Position numbers and translations under genes: made by a program
Assembly (NCBI GenBank): GCA_021399445.1
Contig: JAJTUQ010000006.1
Coordinates: forward strand, 1,054,001-1,118,000
DNA length: 64,000 bases
Direction: 5' to 3'
Origin: Xylogone sp. PMI_703
Taxonomy: Eukaryota > Ascomycota > Leotiomycetes
Part shown: positions 34,996 through 47,131 of the stretch, one piece after another
Numbering within the stretch: the stretch's first letter is position 1
How the letters are laid out: the number at the start of each line of letters is the position of its first letter
Notes under the pieces: generated by a model
The model's input: only the letters and a program-made list of their open reading frames with translations
Told to the model about the DNA's origin: nothing
Databases searched by the model: none

Positions 34996-36533
34996 ATGAT
35001 ATCCTTTGAAAGGATAGCAGATTATTCGGCCAGCAACCCGAAAGTCTGCTTCACCTTCCTGCTTGTGGTCTTTCTTTTCCGTCGAGCAGCTTATCGGGTC
35101 ATATTTCATCCTTTATCTCATATTCCCGGGCCACTACTGCCAAAGATCACCTCCTTATGGTTATACTGGCATGCCTATATTGGCGACGAGGCTACAGTCA
35201 TCCATAGAGCACATCTCCGCTACGGACCTCTAGTTCGAGTGGCTCCCAATGAAGTCGATATCAGCGATGCCGATGCCATAGCTCCTATTTATATATCCAA
35301 AGGCGGTTTCCTCAAGGCGCCATGCTATGTTAATTTTGACATTGACGGTCATGGCACAATCTTCTCAGCTCTTGATAATGACTACAGAAGTCCGCGAGCA
35401 AAAGCTGTTCTGCCTATGTTCTCGACAAAATCTCTCAAAGAGAATCAGGCTATGCTCTATCAGTGCGTTGATCGGATGGTGCAACGGATGAAAGATGAGA
35501 GTCGCACTGGGCGACCGGTCAACGTACTGAACATCACCAGAAGTTTGGCAGTTGATTTTGTGAGCACCCACTTGTTCCTGGAGAACTATGATGGCACGTC
35601 AGAGAAGGGAAAGAAGTTATCCGTATCTGCGTTTGTTGATGCTTTCGTAGCAGTTGGTAGATTCTTCTACCTGCCAAATACAGTGTTCATCTGGCTAGAG
35701 TGGGCTATTGAGAAGTGTTTTGCCAATGAGCATGTTAGCAATTCTATGGACATTGTGGATTCATTCGTCAGCAGTGTCACTGATGTGGCCCCTGAGAAGC
35801 CTGACAGTTACGCTGGACGCCTTACCGGCATAGACTTAGACATAACAGAGGTAAAAGCACAGTGCAAGGATCTCATGTTCGCGGGAACAGATTCAACAGG
35901 AATGAATCTAGCTACTATATGTCGACAATTAGCCTTACATCCTCACAAGTTAGTCCCACATGTCGCAAACAATCACAAAAATATTATTGCTAATAAATCG
36001 GTCACAGGTATCAATTCCTTTATGATGAGCTTCATGCCAATAAGAAAGCCGGATCTGAAAGACAGGAAATTCAAGGACTACCTTATCTCTCAGCTGTCAT
36101 TAAAGAAGGCCTCCGTATCAGCATGGCTAACCCAACTCGCCTCCCCCGCGTTGTGCCTCCTGAGGGTTGGACCTTCAAAGGGGTTCATTTCCCTGGAGGT
36201 AGCATAGTTGGTTGTGGCGCCTACGAACTCCACCTCAATCCCGAAGTCTTTCCAAATCCTCACGAGTTTCAACCTGAGCGTTGGTTGGAGTCAAATGTGA
36301 CCGCGGAGGCAGCAAAACACTGGTTCGCATTCGGTGCTGGTCCTCGAGCGTGTATTGCGCGGAACCTAGCGATGCTGGAGCTGTATATGGCCACGGAAAG
36401 ATTAGTTGAGAGCGATGTTTTGCGTGGCGCGAAGGTGTGCAAGGAAGATGTTGAGATCTACGAGTGGTTCAACTCGAAGGTCAAAGATGAGAAGATCGAG
36501 ATAATATTTGATGCTGTGAGTGTAGAAGTGTAA
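34996..36533 (+). CDS. Cytochrome P450 monooxygenase
   Basis: Exons 34996-35948 and 36008-36533 (59-nt intron with a GCTAATAA branch region) give 492 residues. An N-terminal membrane anchor lies at about residues 13-35 (FTFLLVVFLFRRAAYRVIF), followed by the proline hinge HIPGPLLPK. The I-helix reads FAGTDSTGMNLA, the K-helix ExxR is E351-G-L-R354, and the PERW motif is PERWLE. The haem-binding loop is FGAGPRACIARN with C433 as the thiolate ligand; the residue two after the cysteine is Ala where Gly is commonest. It would be an ER-bound, NADPH-P450-reductase-dependent oxidase. No tailoring genes flank it, so substrate is unknown. The ATG at 34996 was taken because it starts just before the anchor. 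Confidence 0.92.
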
Positions 36534-36775
36534 ATTTTTTGCTTTACTTTTTTCTAAAGATACATGGGAGTTGCATATCAAAATAAATCAGTAAGCAAGG
36601 AAATCTCCTATTTGTTGAACCCCCTTATGGGCCTAGTGAGGAAGAAAAAAAAATCCATTCCAACATTATTGCTTAAGTATTACCTATCGTGAAGTTATTG
36701 TAGTTCAGACAAGCCACATAGGCTCAGAAATAATAGGCCTAGAACATTAATTGCGCCATATCAATCGTAGCATAA

Positions 36776-37889
36776 TCACCATTGAGCTTGCTTTGCTGCC
36801 TCCTGAGGTTTGGGCTCCATTAAGAACTCGAGCCTATCCTCAACGGTAACCCAACCCTTCCTCCTATTGATGATGGCATGCTTAATCGCATCTTTCCAAT
36901 CAGCAAACCACTCATCCTCGCTTTGGACTGCACATCTTCGGCCTTCCTCGCCTCGTGGTACAGTAGCATATGGCCATACTGCTTTCACGACCTCATAGCG
37001 TTTCGTTCCAGTGAAAAGAGAGGTCACGTTGGAGAAGAACCGGTTCACTTTATCCGGGGGACGAATAATAACTTTATTGTGGGTCGTGGGGAATGTAATG
37101 GTGACAGCTCCACGGTAAGAAGTGCTGGCAATCAAGGAGAGAATGCGTCCTTCTAGGTAGGAGGAGTCCCAGTTTGTGACGACTCTTTCTAGAGTGAATC
37201 TGCAGTGTTGTTAGAAAGGGGTAAATGGGGTTTTCAAGCTCTAAGCTTTGAATTTCCACACAGTAAGAATATTCAAGCATATACAAGGCATGAAATACAT
37301 ACTGTTTTATCGAGCTTGGATCCTCACAATACTTCCTAGCCCATTCCTCCAGACCACCAGCCACAACTGGCACCAGCGCCTCCTTTATATCTCCTCTAAA
37401 ACCTTTCTCCCGGTTGCCAATGATCTTCACATAGTTCATGCGGTTCTTGGACTCTGTATCAGGGACAATAAGATTCATCAAGTTCAGCTTAATGTCAAAG
37501 TCCGGCGTCCCGTCGGATGATACTCCACTTTTGATTCTTATTTGGGGCTTTGGTGGGACCGTGGCCAGGGCCTGAATGATGGAGACCAACGCAGCAGGAT
37601 AAGTACTTAGACGGACTGCGGATGTCCTCAGGGTGGTCTGGTCTGATGATAATGTGAAGTCCTTCGGCGAGTAGAGGGAATAGTCCAATCTGGGTAGGCC
37701 TGGATACACTTTTTGTTCTCTGGATGCTGCTGGAGCAGCCATTATTGGGGACGTAGGCCCCGAATATGGCGGGGGAGTGATGGGACGGTCATCCTCATCT
37801 TGAAGTGGCACTTGTGATGAGGACGGGCCAGTGTCCGAAGAGCGATATACGGCGTACGATGGATCTACTGCAGCTTTGGCAGAAGCCAT
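36776..37889 (-). CDS. Conserved hypothetical protein, 336 residues
   Basis: Minus-strand exons 37889-37303 and 37199-36776 join across a 103-nt intron (GTATGT donor, CTGCAG acceptor). The N-terminal 65 residues are Pro/Ser-rich with a PPPY motif (PITPPPYSG), a possible WW-domain or arrestin-type ligand. An ordered region follows: YPGLPRLDYSLYSPKDFTLS, then FDIKLNLMNLIVP, which alternates like beta strands. The C-terminal part has TNWDSSYLEGRI and a basic RRKGWVTVEDRLEFLM segment. No signal peptide or membrane span is apparent. I do not recognise the family. The gene converges on the P450 gene with 242 bp between stops, a spacing that suggests no functional link. Confidence 0.78.
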
Positions 37890-40800
37890 CTCCAGAAAGG
37901 GACCTCTGGGTTGATTCCAGAAAATATTCAAAGACTGGGCTTCTTTCACACAATATATATGTATATCTGCTACTTCTACGTAATGGAGAAGGCTGAGCGA
38001 TGTTGAACGCGTTCGCTGTGATTGCCCTGTGGCGCAGCGCAGCCTCGGTGCCTGGATATATGATATATGGTGGGTTCACCAATGAGAAAGGCTTGCGCGG
38101 TTAAGCTTATGATGTTTGCCACAGTCAGAACCTTCGCTTTGACTACTTTCGTGATACCTCGCGGTTTGCTTCCCAAAATCGATGGCGATCAGTAGCACTA
38201 AACCCAGAGGTAATGGCGACCAACATGTATTAGATCTCAACTTATAACTCCTCATACTCTTTAGATCTACAACGTCTCTAATTTTTCAGTCGCTCTGGCT
38301 AATTTTATGTATTCTAGCAGAAAATACCTGGACCTTTGCTATCGCGACGAAAGTAATTCTCTACCTCTTCCTAGCATACCATTGGCTACTATGCCCCGAA
38401 GAGCAAACACGCGTAGATCTAATTTGTAAAGTAGCAAATAAAACGTGCAGCCAGGAAGCAAGGCACAGTTCCAATTCTCTTCTATGCTTGCGTCTGTTTG
38501 CTTGCCATAAAAATGTGAAATGATACCTGTCTTTCTCTTGCCTGAACTAGGATACAGCAGACGTACATGAGAATTCAGTGATCAGGCTGTTTGCATCTCA
38601 CATCGCACAAAAGTATGTCGAGTCACCAGGTGACCTACCCCTTGCTGCCCATATGCCAACGCAACTGAACGAAAAGACATCCTCTCTCGAAAAGACGGTC
38701 CGAGACAAAGATTACATCAAAAGTGATAAAGGACTGGCTCCAGTTCTCCCATATCTCACCTGGCACCTGAGGCATGCGGGCATGACTGCCACTCGTTCAC
38801 ACCAATAAGAGGGCCAATATGTGGATACTTTTTTACCTATGTAAAATCTGACCTGCATATTCGCTCTGAATACGAGAACTTCCTCGGGCTGTTCGCTCCT
38901 ACGGCCAGCTCCAACTAGTCAGAACATACTGAAATGATTGAAGCTGAAAGTATGTTTGCTTCAACACAAAGAAAAAGAACTTTTCTTGGACAAACTGGGC
39001 TAATATTCTCATTTATACTTCTCTTGGTTTCACAGAGCAAGCCACAATGGGTTCTCCTGGGTGGTCGTGCTTCTCCTGAAGAAGACTAGATCCCGCCGTT
39101 GAGTCGGAGAAATTTGAGGAATTCAGAAAGATCATCATTAATATAACTTCCCTGCACGGCAGCGTGCAGCATGCGAACTGGCAAACATGCGAACATGCGA
39201 ACCTCGTGAGGGAAGAGATTCTAGGATATCCCGTTGCAGAGGACCCGTGACGTCAAAATATAGGAACCATGGTGTACCCTCAATCGTCACACCAGCTATT
39301 CCATGTTTTTTCTTTTTGCTCCTCACAATCCGAACGCTGCCTCGAGGGTTACAAACACGAGCGGTGAAACTTCACAGCAACATTGCTGAACGCCCTGGGT
39401 ACGGAAAGGCGGATGAGGATCAAGGGTGGATGGAATACGAGTGCCAACAACGCAACAGCTCTGTACGGTAAAAGATAGACAGGATTGAATCAAGATTTGG
39501 AAGTGGAAGACGGGAAAGGCAAGCGACCGGTTCTTTCGTGATCCACTTACCATTGCTGTCTCTATCTTCGAGGCGACCTGATTGCTTGTCTCGGATCTCC
39601 TGGGCCGTCTAGGGCTGACCCAAGCGCTAAGGGACGGGACAGAGAAAGGTCAGAGTAATAATAAGGTAGCACTGTTGCATCACCACCTATGGGAATTTGA
39701 CGAGCAAACTGCGCAGCTTCTTCTTCAGCCAAGGACATCGGAGAGTTTTATGGTTGGATTGAGTAATAAACAGACCACTAACTACCATGGCTCGCGGATA
39801 GCACGCCTCGTCTCCACTGCCGGCCAACTCTCTCGCTCTCTAGTTCTTTTGATAGGAAGATGACAAGCAACATCGGCAGCCAGACAACTCCTTTCCAAGA
39901 CATGGCCAAAACAAACCGGGTATCCCACCAGGTCCCTACCGAGTCATTGGCTCTGTGTGACTAGCAACACTGACATGGACGGTGCCAACAAACCAGACCG
40001 CGTGGGATATCGAGGCCAGCCACTGCATACCAGCGTGGGAGAATAGGTAACAATGTCAAGTCTTCTTCGATGATTGGGATTGCATGAAAACCAAACAAGC
40101 TCTGTGGAGCCATATCCTTATCAGATACGGATTGTAGCAATGCTACCTCCTTTTGGATCCGCAGTGACAGGTTACCTGGTGCACCTGCGCTCATTGGTTG
40201 ATGACCTAATCGGTTCCTGAACGTCACGACAAAAATCTGTATTTGGCGAAGCGTCAAAGCAAAGTTGCCTGCCATGCGTCTGCTTCTGTGCAAAGGTTAT
40301 CCGCCCAACCGGAAGCGCTGGAAATAACCAGGCAATGATTTCTGCATTCTGCATCTCGCGTGGTCCATGGCACCCTCGCAGACCATCCAGGACACATCTC
40401 CGAGAGACAAAATCTGACAGGTAAGGGCTCCTTTTGATGCAGGGCTTCGGAGCACAGCACTCGATGAAGAAACGGACGTCTTTGGGCGCGCTGGGAGTGT
40501 ATCACTGAAGGAAGGAATTGCTTGAAGAAGAACGTGCGTGGTAATTAGGAGGCACTCTGTGACACCTAACCACGGCGCCAGGTCTGGAGTTATCTGCTGG
40601 CAAACCGGTATGGCAAATCTGTCTCAGATATGGTACAAGTAGTACACAGCATTACGAAAGGCACACCGCAGACGGCAGACACGAGGAGAGGAAGGATCTC
40701 GATGGTGTACATGTTGCGGGCAGCTGCTCGAGCCAAGCCAAACTCAAGAGGGTGCTGACGAAAGAGCGAGCAAGCGATGTCCATCCCGCGCGAGGTTGGT

Positions 40801-41464
40801 TCTTGCGGGCCTTCTGGGAGAGACGATCTGCCGCAGGTTGCGTGTGGAAGGGGAATTGAGAGCCGCATGGCAGGAGAGTGAGACGAAGGCACAAAAGAGG
40901 CCCCAAAGACACGGAAAGGGATGCTATTCTGAGCTCCCGAGCGCACGGGCGAATGGGGATCTGCCACAGGGGCTCCAGGGGGCTGGTAGCGCGCCGAGGG
41001 CCCCGAGAGAAGCGATCGGTGGTTATCAGCGATGCGCCTAAACCCTCCTCATTGCGCTTGCCTTCTCTCTCCCACTACACATCCAGTTAAGCTGGAGGAT
41101 ATTGGCGGATATTGGCTATTAAGATTTCTCCATCTGGACCAGTTCCACGGGTGACAGTTCTAATTGTACCGGTACTGTACTGGTACAGTGCTAATCAGGG
41201 CCACATATGGAGCCGTCGCGGTGGCTGTCCCCGATCCGTACTTGGAAGAGTGGTCGAGACTCGAGCAAAGCCAGTTCGACTAAGTACTTGCTGGCCAGCT
41301 AGCAATCCAGCGCTGTCGAGCTCCTCTCGCAATCATGCACGGAAGAGGCATTATTGCTTTTGTACTATTACTTGCCATGCAACCACGTACGGATGCAAAC
41401 CGCGCTCCTATCCACAGCTATGGGCGAGCTGATATCTCGGTCTGCGCCGGGTCGGGTCCTGTAC

Positions 41465-41510
41465 GAGCCATGAGCCGTGAGCCATGAGCCATGAGCCATG
41501 AGCCACGAGC
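41465..41510. repeat. Heptamer tandem repeat (GAGCCAT)n
   Basis: Six tandem copies of GAGCCAT or one-base variants (GAGCCGT, GAGCCAC) plus a partial seventh copy. The period of 7 shifts the reading frame at each unit, so any protein reading is incidental. Confidence 0.9.
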
Positions 41511-41560
41511 TTACCAGCACCTGTGTGGTCCGCCGCCATCAGCAGTAGTAATAATAATGC

Positions 41561-41561
<1 letters not shown>

Positions 41562-41591
<30 letters not shown>
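41562..41591. repeat. (AGC)10 trinucleotide microsatellite
   Basis: Ten perfect AGC units. It lies 50 bp from the heptamer repeat and produces poly-Ala, poly-Ser, poly-Leu or poly-Cys stretches in overlapping frames. Confidence 0.95.
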
Positions 41592-41592
<1 letters not shown>

Positions 41593-42968
41593 CAAGTAGA
41601 GATGCAGCAGACATGGCGCCATGGACGTGCATGGTTGGGAGGAGTGATACGTACGGTGCATACCAGGTGCAGCACTGTGCTGTGCTGTACCACTGTCCCA
41701 CCGCAGAAGAGAGGGACCCTGAAGCCCAGCGTAGGTCGGATCCGGCAAGAGGGAAGTGGCCTGGAGGCGCCCGCTGGCAAATCGCGGCAGCCCAGGGCGC
41801 AGCGTGCGAAGAACGCCGCACAGTCGCTAGCTCGCTAACAGTCCACCGGGCAAGGGGCTGCCATCTTCCGCCGTGCCCTCTCTGTCGTGCCTCCTCCGCC
41901 TCAGCTGAAGAGAGGGCAGCAAAAGGGAATAGGACGGATCCACCCCGCGGGTCCTGGGCTTTCCACCGCCCGTCAAGAAGCAACCCAGCGAGGCCCAGGC
42001 ACCTACACAGTAAACCATCGGTCGTGCTGGTTCCTTGGGCGGGCCCAATGCTACCGGTACTGGTACTGATACCGATACGGCCTCTGTACCGTGTCAGTGC
42101 CATCGCCAAATATTGTTTCGGGCTGGCTTGCTCCTCTCCACTGCTGCCGCCGCCATCTGCTGGCTGCTTCAATTGGCCATGATAAGCCCTGGCGAGCCTG
42201 GCCCAGAGTCGTATTTCCCAGCCTGTTGCTGTCGTTAGTCTGGCATGCGTTGGGTCCAATAATTGCGGGTGCCATTGCAGCGAGGTGGCTCGAGCAGTTC
42301 CTCAATGTCATGGTCCCCCGGCTCCATGCCTTCCCTTTCAGTTCACTGTTAAACTCCTCCAATTCTCCCCATTTTCCCTTTTTTCCCTTAACATCAATTC
42401 TTGGGACTTCTGCTCGATCCGTCTCTGATCGCCTTCCTCTTCTCCTTCTATCCATTGACTGAGCTCTGGCAGAAGAATTTCTCGAGTCCCAAGCTTCCGT
42501 CCCGCCCCCTGATCGAGACGACGATCATACCCCAGAAATCAGCGAGCAGACGAAAGCTTCTAGAACAAAGACGGCACCTCGGCGATCTCCAACTTACATT
42601 ACAGCACCTACCGAGCCGACTTCCTTACAAGAGAAGCCAGACAGGGCCCGTTTGTGAGCTTCCTGAACTAGCTTCTTGAAGATATCCGTCGTCCAACATA
42701 TACGAGCCTGCCTGCCCGAGAGTTCTTCCTGTGCTACCGCTTCACCACTTCCTCGTTACCACATTTATTCCCGAGTCAATTGCGCGCGCCTGCCAGTTTA
42801 AATCTACAGGAACCCCGGAAATCAGAGACTCTCCGAGAAGGTCTCTGTATAGCTTTCAGGAGAAGAATTTCGAAATCAGTATTCCAGTGGTCCGGATCAC
42901 GGCAACTAAGTTACATTTTTCATTTATCCGACCCCGCACCAGACTGAACGGTCAACTCCCCCGCAGAG

Positions 42969-43874
42969 ATGTCTGTGTTCTCTAAAATCAAGCTCTCAAG
43001 GAAGGCAGCTAAGGAGCACGCCGCCAAAAAGGCCGAAAGACAAAATGTCGAGGCCAATGCTGCTCCATACAAGCATGTTCCCACACATGCTGCGGTAGAT
43101 GCACTCTCCGGCGCCCCGTCCAGTTGGAAGTATGACGATCGTTCAAAAATCAGAGCGAGCAATGGCAAGAGGAGGGAGATGAGATTCAACCGTACCGGAA
43201 GCTCGCTCTCCACCGTGTCGTATGCAACTGGGTATGGAAGTGGGATGGGACCCAAGGCCGAATCAGGACCGAACTCCCAGGCACCAACTCTGCCACGAGC
43301 GAGCAGCTACAGCAGCTACAATGCTGTCTGGTTCGATCGCGGTAACGAGGTCTACTATCTAAACAACGATCAGGCAAGAGGCAGAGCGAAGCCATCACGA
43401 GGTCACTCCTACAATGACTCTGGAGTTGGTCCCAGTATTGGTCCTAGCCCTCTTGCCAGCAACATGCAAAGCGAAGGTACGTCCGTTCTCCAATCATATT
43501 ATATCAATCCAATTCCATATAAGTAAATGAAAAATCCCTGTGACTAACTACATTATATAGATGTATCTCCAGTCGAAAGTTCCGGCAACAGTACCAACTC
43601 ACGATCTTCTGAGCACCTAGAAATGTCCCACCCTCCTCCCAACCCAAGACGGCATTCTGACCGTCCCCAACCGACTGTCTACGGAGAGCAAGATATCTTT
43701 GATAGGCTACACACCAGCACAACCAGGAAGCTAGGTGAAGCTCCTCTCTATGACACCGCTCCAGAGCCAGTTAAACCCGTGTCAAAGACGACGGTGACTA
43801 CATCAGCAGCAAAGCCAAAGAAGCAAAGATGGAGTCTGCTAGGGAAAAAAAACACTGCTACCATCGCGGTATAG
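42969..43874 (+). CDS. Conserved fungal basic protein, 273 residues
   Basis: Exons 42969-43476 and 43561-43874 are joined across an 84-nt intron (GTACGT donor, TATAG acceptor). The N-terminus is strongly charged (SKIKLSRKAAKEHAAKKAER), then comes PYKHVPTHAAVDALSGAPSS followed by WKYDDRSKI, apparently the best-ordered element. The rest is Ser/Asn/Tyr-rich, including SYSSYNAVWFDRGNEVYYLN, RGHSYNDSGVGPS and, in exon 2, EQDIFDRLHTSTTRKLGEAP and PLYDTAP. No catalytic motif, signal peptide or membrane segment is visible. It is probably a disordered, regulated adaptor, but that is inference and I do not recognise a named family. A long pyrimidine-rich leader precedes the start. Confidence 0.82.
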
Positions 43875-45117
43875 TAGTGAATGAGGCATAGACTGGATAC
43901 AGCCCAATAATAGTTCGGCCAGAGCCGATATTAATTGAAGATGGCTAACCAGGAAAGAGTTTTGGCGAGCTGATAGAGTATTATCAAAAGGCTACAACTT
44001 GAAGCACGTGCATTCTCGCCTTGCGATACTCGTACCGAACACACATACACCTTCATATACATGAAAGCATAGCTAAAAAAAACTGTGAACTCGGCGACGC
44101 TGGCGACGTCACCTCCATGACTGCATTTTTCTTTTGTCAGCTTCAACTTTATCGTCTTCGTCTGGCAATTGCTTTCATTATCCTAGCGATCATGTCTCGG
44201 CGCCACGGTTATTTCCCGTCTTAGGCAAAGTGGAACAGCATAAAATAGTCCACCCATACCATTCGTTTACAATAGACATGGCTAACGTCTTGGTACACTA
44301 CTATTTTCTTCTTCCTTCACAAACGAAGATGGTTCGAGGAGGGAATAAAGTTGTTGGGGAAGAGTCCAGCGTCCATTCACTGAGAAATACTGAAGAGGGG
44401 CAGTAAAACCCATCAAATACATTCGTCGGACTTGGAGTAATTTTTAGAAGGGATTGGGCTGGATATGTTTGGTTACATATCGGGCTTGAAAAGTTATATT
44501 ACATTGGATAACTCTACTATCTCTTCATGGTGAAGTTCAGAATTCAAGGAGATCTGAAATTCGAAAATATCTGGGGCTAATTTGTCTCTCGTTAATTTAC
44601 TTAAGCACACAATTCTTCTTCCGGCGTGTTGAGATTTGTCATGGCACTTTGTGGAGACAAAATTTGGATGGGCTGCATCCACCATCCAGTTAGAAATAAG
44701 CAATATATGACAAGTCACTGAAATTTCTTACTTTTTACATCTAAATCAATGTCCGTACCTGACAGCTAGCGGCCGCCACAACTGCTTAATCATGCATCAT
44801 GAAGTGATCCATTTTCTTTTCTTACTTTCTTTTTATTTTGGTTTCTAAAATTATTTCCTTTCCTTGACTATTGCTTTCGACAACAATCAATATGTGGACG
44901 AATGAAGCCTCTTTGCGCTGTACTAGATCTAGGAAATCAAGATCATACACGGCAACCTTAGCAGGGTAATGATCCATACACTACCAAATTCCGATATATA
45001 AATCACATGAGCTAACTTTATAGCGTTGATAGAAATTCCACCTTTTGATTTAATTACGAGAACTCATGGTATTCAGTTATATCGGGCAGGGCGTCTTTCA
45101 GCCAGTGCTGATAAATC
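43875..45117. other. Convergent intergenic region
   Basis: About 1.2 kb, increasingly AT-rich toward 45000. Short frames only; nothing supportable. Confidence 0.5.
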
Positions 45118-47131
45118 TCACGCCGATTCCATGAATTTACTACCCATGATCTGAGCTGTTGCATCTGCCGTTGCGGTTGTCTTATAGCCTACAATATAAC
45201 ATATTAATAAAAATTCAAACATTTGGGATGAAACCACTACCTTTCCAATTTCTCTTCGCGACTCCCGAGGCATACAGTTCGTCAATCTCTGCTAATGTAC
45301 GATTCGTGGTCTCAGGCCTAGATCGGATAGAAAGGCATCAGAACACGGCAAACATTAATAATAACTTGGTAAATAGCAAAGGAAACGCACAGGTAGAAAT
45401 ATGTCCAAATGATGGTTATGAACATACAACCACCAAACACCAAAAAGGCTTTGGCACCCAAGTTACCGCTTTGTACTTTGTCAGTATGGGCACAACACCT
45501 CTTATTTAGTTCATAGAGTACTCACGCATCAGCACTCGTGATCTGTGGCACCGCAAATGTTGTTATTATTGCAGTTGTATAAGACCAGAAAGTCGACCAT
45601 GCCATGGTAGGTTCACGGAGTCGCGCCGTCGGTATCTCTGTTGGAAGAAGGTAGGCTCTTTTCCTATGTATCAGCAGTTGTCTCGGGTTATCAATAGAAA
45701 TTCAGGGCACAAGACTTACAATGATTGGAAAGACACAGAATTGATGAAGGAAAATATGATACAGAGTGATGCGAGTGCCAATCCATCAGGAGTTGTTTTC
45801 AAACCGGCACATGCAAGCGCTCCTGCGGCAATATCAATGACAAAGAGGAAAGCAAAGCCGAAGAGGGCCACTGGTCTTCGACCAACCTTGTCAAGACAGA
45901 AAGGGCCAATCAGAGTACCCAGGAACTGCAGGAGGAATATAAGAATAGTTATTTTGAATGGATCACCGACTCCGCTCTGGACGAGAATAACCGTCGAGTA
46001 TGTGCTCACAAGGATCTGCCCTCCAACCTGAGACAGACACAGCAATGCTCCCGCAGATATTGTTCTCTCCAGATTGGACCTCGTGAAAATCTCGTATGGA
46101 TTCATCTCCTTTGCTGTAGCCTCATGCGAATGAAGGCTAATGAGAGCAGAAGAGATTTCGGCTTCGACCAACCTCATATTACCTCCGCGAAGGGAGGCCA
46201 AATTCGCCTTTGCCTCCTCCACTCGACCTTTACTGAGCAGCCATGTTGGGGATTCAGTAAGAGCGAGTGAAAGAATAAGAAGAAGTACTGGTACAGCAGC
46301 CTGAATAGCGAGTGGGATTTTATACTGGCGAGTATCGTTGATTTTCTCTGTTCCCCAAACTACAACGGTGGCAATAACGGAAACAGCCCCTGAGCCAGCA
46401 ACTGTAAAGCCAACCGCACGTGCTCGATCACGTACTGGAACCAGCTCCGAAATATATATTGGACCAATATTTGTGAGAATACTGATGCCGAAATCTCCAC
46501 GTTGTCAGTTTACGTCTCTTAATTAAAAGGGGGTAAATGCGCTCACAGTTCCAGAATCTGCCCACCACCAGGGCCCCAAGATTCGGCGCAAACAGTTGTA
46601 GAATGGAACCAGGTATGCAGCATGAGGCGTAGGCGAGTAGGAAACTTCTCTTGCGTCCAAGCCGCTTTTGCAACGGAATTGCAGCAAATGCGCCCAAGGC
46701 TGCACCGACCAGAGGAACGGGGATGATGAGTTCTAGCTTATGGGCCTAAAAGATCAGAACCAGTGCTTACAAGGAGAGAACTGTCTACCTGACTTACCGT
46801 GAAAACCAGGGCCCCGCCAAATCCAGGACCCTGATACTTATTGACAAACAGAGGAAGGGAAACCAGCGGAGAGACAAAGGCATTGTCATACCCAAAAAGG
46901 CCTAATGCAAGGCCTACAATGATCACTAGATGGAATGCTTTAGAATCTAGACTTGTAATACCGGGGCTTTGCAAAATAAGAAAGGGTGATAGGGTCCTTA
47001 CAGTTCATAAGAACGCGCCAGTTGATCCATTTCTCTTTGCCGTGGACCAGTGTATCTACATCCGGAAGCGTATCGGTAGTATGCTCAACATGAGCCATAG
47101 CATCTGGTCTTGGCTCAGACTCCTTGTCCAT
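45118..47131 (-). CDS. MFS sugar transporter (maltose/hexose permease type)
   Basis: Eight exons on the minus strand: 47131-47002, 46946-46798, 46745-46547, 46494-45720, 45663-45526, 45468-45391, 45317-45241 and 45188-45118, giving 538 residues with every phase matching. Family features are visible in order: LGLFGYDNAFVSPL in helix 1, PLVGAALGAF and KRLGRKRS (the DRxGRR-type loop 2-3), IGPIYISELVPVRDRAR, TESPTWLLSKGRVEEA after helix 6, DKVGRRPVALFG in loop 8-9, and PTEIPTARLRE and YLPETTNRTLAEIDELY at the end. It is a plasma-membrane proton symporter or facilitator; sugar specificity cannot be read. The last intron has a weak GTAGTG donor; without it the protein would end at 45215 with a different 8-residue tail. 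It shares a 596-bp promoter region with the hydrolase gene. Confidence 0.88.

Larger units (their letters stand above)
37890..42968. other. About 5 kb without a convincing gene
   Basis: The longest gene-free stretch in the window. Frames up to 283 codons exist (for example 41408-42259 minus), but they overlap others on the opposite strand and owe their length to simple repeats and high GC. From about 42330 to 42440 the plus strand is pyrimidine-rich and is probably leader for the gene at 42969. GTAC palindromes cluster at 41166-41190, 41648-41658 and 42051-42090. I cannot exclude a non-coding transcript. Confidence 0.5.

Noticed and set aside
41408..42259. Minus-strand frame of 283 codons with poly-Leu
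   Set aside because: Its length comes from the AGC microsatellite, the heptamer repeat and high GC. It overlaps frames on the other strand and has no domain or leader-like context.
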